A DNA stretch of 12,530 nt from Bryobacterales bacterium (GTDB taxonomy: Bacteria; Acidobacteriota; Terriglobia; Bryobacterales; Bryobacteraceae): contig PLRZ01000478.1 of NCBI GenBank assembly GCA_003164075.1, positions 1 through 12,530 on the forward strand, given 5' to 3'. This document shows, piece by piece, positions 9,201-12,530 of this stretch. Position 1 is the stretch's first letter. Every line of letters starts with the position of its first letter. The notes beneath the pieces were generated by a model. It was given only the letters and a program-made list of their open reading frames with translations. It did no database searches and was not told where the DNA came from. A program made the translations under genes and the position numbers.

Positions 9201-10167
9201 TCTCGGCGCGAACGTCACCAATCCGTTCTACATCGGCAACTTGACCTCGCTCCAGACCAGTAACCCCGCGCTTTACAGCGCTATTTCAAGCCAAAGCTTC
9301 TTCACCAGTGCGACAATTGCCAAGTCCACGCTGCTGAAGCCTTATCCCACGAGCCAACTGACGATCGGTGAGCCGATCGGTCACGAGCGCGAGACGGAAC
9401 TCGACGCCGCCTTCACTCACCGCTTCTCCCACGGCGTGACGGCCAATGTCGGCTACACCTACTTCGACAGCGCGTACGCCAACAGCTTCTTCCAGCCGTG
9501 GAATCCGAACGATCCCAACAGCCCGCAGACGCCCATCTGGCAGATGAATAACATCGCTCCCGACCGCATCACCGCAACCTTCGTCGTCGATCTGCCGTTC
9601 GGCAAAGGCCGGCACTGGGTCCACAGCACGGTACCGGCCGCCATCGTGGGTGGCTGGACCCTCGCGGGCAGCTACAACTGGCAGTTGGGCACGCTGATCC
9701 AATTGCCGAACACGTTTTATTACGGCAACCTCGGCGCCATCAAGCTCTCCAATCCTGAAATAGGCGAGGAGTTCAACACCGCCGGCTGCGTGCTGAGCGC
9801 TTCCCAAGCCGGACCCGGCGATACCATCGTACCGCTCGGCCAGCCTTGCACCTCCGGTTGGGACAAGCGCGTCGCCGCCCAGCCGGGCACTTACCAAGCG
9901 CGCATGCTGCCCTACTACGTACCTGGAGTCCGCAATCCCAGCTACGGTGTAGAGAGCCTTAGCGTGATGCGTGACTTCCGGTTTAATATCAAGGACCACC
10001 CGCTCACGTTCCAACTCCGTGGCGATGCCCTGGATCTCCTTAACCACTCGAACCTCGGGAGTGTCAATACCACCGACACGGCCGGCCCCGGCGTCTTCGG
10101 CGCCATTACCGGCGCCGGCGGCAACTTGAATCGCTTCATCCAGATTCAGGGCCACATCCGCTGGTAA
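6271..10167 (+). CDS. Oar-like TonB-dependent outer-membrane receptor with carboxypeptidase-regulatory-like domain
   Basis: The 1298-residue protein begins with a signal peptide (MKRIVYMFVALLILVSLVSA, cut before QE). Residues about 25-107 form a carboxypeptidase-regulatory-like beta-sandwich (TIQGAVKDPQGGLIAGATV, GRYLAPLLLPGNYEVSAESAGFKK). A linker with VTVTSEAPLV (115-124) leads into a plug (about 125-245: DLPV..., WTIDGA, ITTKSGSNEFHG). The remaining thousand residues are rich in Asn, Ser, Thr, Tyr and alternating strands, as in a large 22-strand barrel, and the C-terminus ends in aromatic Trp, as outer-membrane barrels do. Such receptors are abundant in Acidobacteria and are inferred to import polymer fragments with TonB/ExbBD energy. 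Eight cysteines fall in four close pairs, probably loop disulfides. The substrate cannot be read from the sequence; the divergent GH115 gene suggests glucuronoxylan fragments. A strong terminator follows. Confidence 0.93.
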   Translation: MKRIVYMFVALLILVSLVSAQESRATIQGAVKDPQGGLIAGATVVITNTDRLTKVDLKTSSNGRYLAPLLLPGNYEVSAESAGFKKEVRQGIVLLTTDVRDVDITLQVGASTESVTVTSEAPLVDNSRTDNGMAIDDRTTRDLPVMTDVVTSMIQFAPGVQTNGNAQELLGPHSTQGGSDYSNGSGVGGNVWTIDGAFSNGNGRNTSNLPSVDTVAETKVLDNTFDGSFGHAVGLGISITTKSGSNEFHGVGSENYWSQRWQGSNLFTKQTYYSNIDKLLGQGNTAGAAAAEAVPIQPSGHSNLYSGTVTGPIYIPHVLDLRNKVFWTFGYNGEHDAKPEQANTYAHVVPSAAEKTGNFSDMLGITSDGLNYQLYDPLSVKVDTSRSGTHYIRTPLPGNILPASYIGMGAPVYKNYTKYWPDPNNWLNPAQAQNTGLDDYQATTTPYNWLFGQYQGRLDMNLSDKLRMFGRFTRNHFVEYRGDWTYQVADGYNNSNANGSGVTRDDQNGVLDFVYTISPTTILHAAGSVSNWMSYTTTLPYAFQFKPSDVGLPSYLDSYCGSNCYLPQMNITGYSTNGISGAPNPIYNRFYDYNADVYHNVSKHQFHAGADLRQETRSNHAANSYGNTTFNNTYFRQYDDGGPTGNYNPGVLGLGWAAFMMGLPSSTSATDNASYLVSNQFAAGYIQDTWRATGKLTLTLSLRAEWEDGAKGSNNNYIVGWNSGAPLPIAAAAEAAYASNPIPELPASNFVVQGGPMYAGTPGAPSRAWSSQLMWLPRIGVGYQLDSKTVIRGGYGIYYDTLDVNALVYGENNTGYSTSTSTTFTTNQGVTWGSNGACGTWCNLATTLTSPMSDLFPVRPNSGGTRFNVPVGNTLGDMGLLGVSGGPTTWTEPPSEHPRMQRWRIGIERQIFNHDLVSIGYTGARTSDMNVNENFSGLPSSLYYVGNSRPMTSAGATNSCAAGIVNATAAGCLQDTNLGANVTNPFYIGNLTSLQTSNPALYSAISSQSFFTSATIAKSTLLKPYPTSQLTIGEPIGHERETELDAAFTHRFSHGVTANVGYTYFDSAYANSFFQPWNPNDPNSPQTPIWQMNNIAPDRITATFVVDLPFGKGRHWVHSTVPAAIVGGWTLAGSYNWQLGTLIQLPNTFYYGNLGAIKLSNPEIGEEFNTAGCVLSASQAGPGDTIVPLGQPCTSGWDKRVAAQPGTYQARMLPYYVPGVRNPSYGVESLSVMRDFRFNIKDHPLTFQLRGDALDLLNHSNLGSVNTTDTAGPGVFGAITGAGGNLNRFIQIQGHIRW

Positions 10168-10190
10168 CCACGCAACCAGTCCGTTAATCA

Positions 10191-10232
10191 AACGGCGTCT
10201 CGCGACTCACCTCGCGGGACGCCGTTTTCTTT
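10191..10232 (+). terminator. Strong intrinsic terminator after the receptor gene
   Basis: AACGGCGTC (10191-10199) pairs with GACGCCGTT (10218-10226). The stem continues inward through one T-G pair, CGCG/CGCG and A-T to give about 15 bp with a 6-nt loop (CTCACC, 10206-10211). The tail TTCTTT follows directly. It lies 24 nt after the receptor stop and separates that gene from the one at 10258. Confidence 0.93.
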
Positions 10233-10243
10233 GTGCCGGACTG

Positions 10244-10249
10244 TAAAAT
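10244..10249 (+). promoter_or_regulatory. Possible -10 box for the TMTC-like gene (leaderless)
   Basis: TAAAAT matches the -10 consensus at five of six positions and ends 8 nt before the ATG at 10258, so transcription would begin at or just before the start codon. No Shine-Dalgarno is seen. The -35 region would lie inside the terminator stem, with no good match. Confidence 0.35.
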
Positions 10250-10257
10250 CGGACCAG

Positions 10258-12336
10258 ATGTCCAATTCAAGATTTCCGGATGCCAAAGCGTGGGCGGCGA
10301 TCGTCTGCGCTACTATTGCGGCCTACTTGCCGGCGCTCCGCGGAAGCCTTCTTTGGGACGATGCGAGCCACGTCACGCGGCTGGACCTGCAATCGCTTCA
10401 CGGTCTTTGGCGTATCTGGTTCGATCTCGGAGCCACCCAGCAATACTATCCGTTGCTGCACACCGCATTCTGGTTGGAACATCGCCTTTGGGGCGATGCG
10501 GTGCTCGGCTACCATCTGACGAACGTCCTGTTGCACGCTCTGGCGGCTTGCCTGGTAGTGACGATAGCGCGGCGCCTGGCACTGCCCGGCGGCTGGCTCG
10601 CGGGCCTGATCTTCGCGCTGCACCCGATATGCGTCGAGGCAGTCGCGTGGATCTCCGAACAGAAGAGCGTGTTGTCCGGCGTCTTCTGCCTCGCCGCCGC
10701 GCTCGCCTACCTGCATTTTGACCAGTCGCGACGGCCCTCGCGGTACTTTGCGGCGCTGGGACTGTTCATACTCGCACTGCTGAGTAAGACGGTGACGGCG
10801 ACGCTGCCCGCCGCGTTGCTGGTGGTTTTCTGGTGGCGGCGCGGCCGGCTGGAATGGAAGCACGATGTTCGGCCGCTGCTGCCCTGGCTCGCGCTGGGCG
10901 CCTCAGCGGGCCTTTTCACGGCGTGGGTGGAGAAGACCGTCATCGGCGCGAACGGCGTGGATTTCGCACTGACGCCGCTCCAGCGTGTTCTGCTGGCCGG
11001 CCGCGCGATCTGGTTCTACGCCGCCAAACTGATCTGGCCCGCGAACCTGACGTTCCTCTATCCACGGTGGAGTATCGATCCAGGGGACTGGCGGCAATAT
11101 TTGTTCCCCGCCGGAGTCCTGGTTGTGGCCATCGGGCTCTGGCGCCTGGCGCGGCAAAACCGCGGGCCGTTGGCCGGCTTTCTCTTGTTCGCTGGAACGC
11201 TGTTCCCGGTCCTCGGCTTCTTCAATGTGTACCCGTTCCGCTACTCGTATGTGGCCGGCCATTTTGCGTACCTGGCCAGCCTGGGCATTCTCGTTCCAGT
11301 GGCGTCCGCACTGGCGAGGATCGACAGCAAAGCCGGCAGGATTGCGATCCCGGTAATCCTGCTGGCCGTGCTGGGCGTCTCGACCTGGCGCCAGAGTGGC
11401 ATCTACAGCGACGAGGAGACGTTGTACCGCGCGACATTGGAACGCAATCCCGATAGTTGGCTGGCCCACAATAACCTGGGCAATATTCTGTTGAAGGACC
11501 CCGGCGCGCGCGCCGATGCCATCGCTCATTTTGAAGCGGCCCTGCGAGTCAGGCCCGATTACTGGGAAGCGCATCTCAGTCTGGGGAACGCCCTTCTTGA
11601 AATGCCCGGCCGGCGGGATGACGCCATCGCCGAGTACCAACGCGCCCTGCGGCTTGCGCCCGAGTCCGAGCGGGCGCATACCAACCTTGGGAATGCCTTG
11701 CTGCAGGCCGGACGAACGGAGGAAGCGATTGCCCAACTGGAAACGGCACTGCGGATTCAGCCCGGCAACGCGGAGGCACACAACGACCTGGGAAACGCCC
11801 TGCTGCGCCTCCCCGGCCGTTTGCCCCAGGCCATCGCGGAGTACCAGGCGGCCCTGCGCGCCGATCCCAACCTGGCCGAAGCGCACAATAATCTGGGACG
11901 CGCTTTAGCGCAAACGCCGGGCCGCCTGCCCGAAGCCATTGCGCAATTCGAGGCGGCCATACGGATCCGGCCCGATTACTTCGGCGCCCACAGCAACCTG
12001 GGCAACGCCTTATCGGAGATCCCCGGCCGCCTGCCGGACGCCATCGTGGAATACCAGGCGGCGCTGCGCATACATCCGGATTTCGCGGCGGCGCACAACA
12101 ATCTGGGCTACGCCTTGTCGCAGATGTCCGGGCGGCTGCCGGATGCTATCGCCGAGTACCGCGCGGCGTTGCAACTGGCGCCCGATTTCGCGGACGCCCA
12201 TTACAATCTGGCCAGTGCCCTGTTGGGGGCCGGCCGGCCCGCCGATGCCATCGCCGAGTACGAGGCCGTTCTGCGAATCAGGCCCAACGAGCAAGTCCGG
12301 CAGATGGTGGAGCGGCTGCGGGCCGGGCGAAAATAA
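10258..12336 (+). CDS. TMTC-like GT-C membrane glycosyltransferase with C-terminal TPR domain
   Basis: The 692-residue product has two halves. Residues 1 to about 380 are very hydrophobic, with roughly 11-12 transmembrane segments (for example near 11-27, 82-104, 133-152, 162-195, 208-225, 282-298, 304-322, 333-354, 361-377). The first loop carries LLWDDASHV (Asp34, Asp35), the acidic pair typical of GT-C enzymes that use lipid-linked sugars. HPICVEAVAWISEQKSVLS (122-140) and LSKTVTATLP follow, as in TMTC/O-mannosyltransferase-like proteins with TPRs. Residues 401-678 are eight TPRs, probably binding a protein partner or acceptor. The inferred role is transfer of a sugar from a polyprenyl-phosphate donor to an envelope protein or glycan; donor and acceptor are unknown. 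ATG 10258 is preferred over an in-frame TTG at 10231 that lies in the terminator T-run. No partner gene lies downstream within the window. Confidence 0.85.
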   Translation: MSNSRFPDAKAWAAIVCATIAAYLPALRGSLLWDDASHVTRLDLQSLHGLWRIWFDLGATQQYYPLLHTAFWLEHRLWGDAVLGYHLTNVLLHALAACLVVTIARRLALPGGWLAGLIFALHPICVEAVAWISEQKSVLSGVFCLAAALAYLHFDQSRRPSRYFAALGLFILALLSKTVTATLPAALLVVFWWRRGRLEWKHDVRPLLPWLALGASAGLFTAWVEKTVIGANGVDFALTPLQRVLLAGRAIWFYAAKLIWPANLTFLYPRWSIDPGDWRQYLFPAGVLVVAIGLWRLARQNRGPLAGFLLFAGTLFPVLGFFNVYPFRYSYVAGHFAYLASLGILVPVASALARIDSKAGRIAIPVILLAVLGVSTWRQSGIYSDEETLYRATLERNPDSWLAHNNLGNILLKDPGARADAIAHFEAALRVRPDYWEAHLSLGNALLEMPGRRDDAIAEYQRALRLAPESERAHTNLGNALLQAGRTEEAIAQLETALRIQPGNAEAHNDLGNALLRLPGRLPQAIAEYQAALRADPNLAEAHNNLGRALAQTPGRLPEAIAQFEAAIRIRPDYFGAHSNLGNALSEIPGRLPDAIVEYQAALRIHPDFAAAHNNLGYALSQMSGRLPDAIAEYRAALQLAPDFADAHYNLASALLGAGRPADAIAEYEAVLRIRPNEQVRQMVERLRAGRK
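11458..12291 (+). repeat. Eight in-frame TPR repeats, six consecutive-type of 105 nt and two of 102 nt
   Basis: Within the TMTC-like gene, residues 401-435, 436-470, 471-504, 505-539, 540-574, 575-609, 610-644 and 645-678 are TPR units of the form AHNNLGNAL...AIAEYQAALRIxPD. Units 3 and 8 have the usual 34 residues; the other six have 35, with an extra residue in the turn between helices A and B, often PGRLPDA. Units 4 to 7 are close at DNA level (GGCCG..TGCC..A.GCCAT, GAGTACCAGGCGGC), which suggests tandem duplication. Confidence 0.92.
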
Positions 12337-12354
12337 GACCGGGGCATACCAACA

Positions 12355-12530
12355 TCAGAACTCCTGATGTCGTGGAATTTGGGATGAGCCCGCAGGTGGG
12401 GCAGGCGGTGCTCGCCTGCCCTCGATCCGATTCGAGCAGCGGGCCTAATTCAGCGCGGGCGGGCAGGCGGCACCGCCTGCCCCACCTGCGAAGCTCTCGC
12501 CGTCGGAAGGAATGGCTCAGCCCATTTTCC
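12355..12530 (+). repeat. Dispersed palindromic repeat, copy C (truncated by window end)
   Basis: The element begins TCAGAACTCCTGATGTCG 18 nt after the TPR gene stop. It continues with a short arm (TGGAATTTG, GATGAGCCCGCAGGTGGGG), a GCAGGCG/CGCCTGC hairpin, the core (CTCGATCCGATTCGAGCAGC, GGGCCTAATTCAGCGCGGGC), a second hairpin with 10-bp arms (GGGCAGGCGG and CCGCCTGCCC), and the long arm (GGAATGGCTCAGCCCATTTTCC), where the window stops. The short arm matches the reverse complement of the right end of copy B, and the long arm matches the reverse complement of its left end. Nothing else is seen between 12337 and 12530. Confidence 0.88.

Noticed and set aside
10231..10257. TTG start for the TMTC-like gene
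   Set aside because: It lies in the T-run of the preceding terminator and adds nine residues with no support; ATG at 10258 is better.
10903..11886. Minus-strand open frame opposite the TMTC-like gene (327 codons)
   Set aside because: The repetitive Gln/Gly-rich sequence mirrors the TPR repeats on the other strand.
11458..12291. CRISPR-like array suggested by regular periodicity of about 105 nt
   Set aside because: The repeats are in-frame TPR units of a protein, diverged at DNA level, with no short identical repeats and unique spacers.

Overview
The window looks like a chromosomal segment of a high-GC Acidobacteriota, most like the Bryobacterales/Solibacterales (inferred from gene families, not from a database search). 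The clues are a 1298-residue Oar-like TonB-dependent receptor with an N-terminal carboxypeptidase-regulatory-like domain, a GH115 glucuronidase beside it, a TMTC-like GT-C/TPR membrane protein, GC-rich coding sequence, and GC-rich dispersed palindromic repeats between genes.

Layout. (1) 1-144: right part of a dispersed inverted-repeat element (copy A). (2) 145-2779, plus strand: a compact cluster of purS (FGAM synthase small subunit), glmS (glucosamine-6-phosphate synthase) and a YjbQ/UPF0047 gene; glmS follows purS by 15 nt, and the YjbQ gene probably starts at a TTG inside the end of glmS. (3) 2806-3011: copy B of the repeat, complete or nearly so, between convergent genes. (4) 3074-6004, minus strand: a secreted GH115 family xylan alpha-1,2-glucuronidase. 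(5) 6005-6270: divergent control region with a good sigma70-type promoter for GH115 and a plausible one for the receptor. (6) 6271-10167: Oar-like TonB-dependent receptor, followed by a strong intrinsic terminator (10191-10232). (7) 10258-12336: a GT-C-type (TMTC-like) membrane protein with eight C-terminal TPRs. (8) 12355-12530: copy C of the repeat, cut by the window end.

How the parts may work together. The GH115 enzyme and the receptor share a control region and have signal peptides; together they suggest uptake and debranching of (4-O-methyl)glucuronoxylan fragments. No SusD-like protein, inner-membrane transporter or regulator is in the window, so this is a partial locus at best. The purS-glmS-yjbQ cluster is housekeeping: two glutamine-amide pathways (purine and amino-sugar synthesis) plus a conserved protein of uncertain function. 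The TMTC-like protein has its own terminator-separated unit and is probably an envelope glycosyltransferase.

The least ordinary signals are the three-copy palindromic repeat, whose arms are swapped around a core kept in one orientation; -10-like boxes 7-10 nt before three start codons that lack a convincing Shine-Dalgarno, suggesting leaderless transcripts; and eight cysteines in the receptor that fall in four close pairs. I see no CRISPR array, rRNA, tRNA, transposase or defence system. Nothing here proves a new system; the repeat family is the best candidate for something undescribed.
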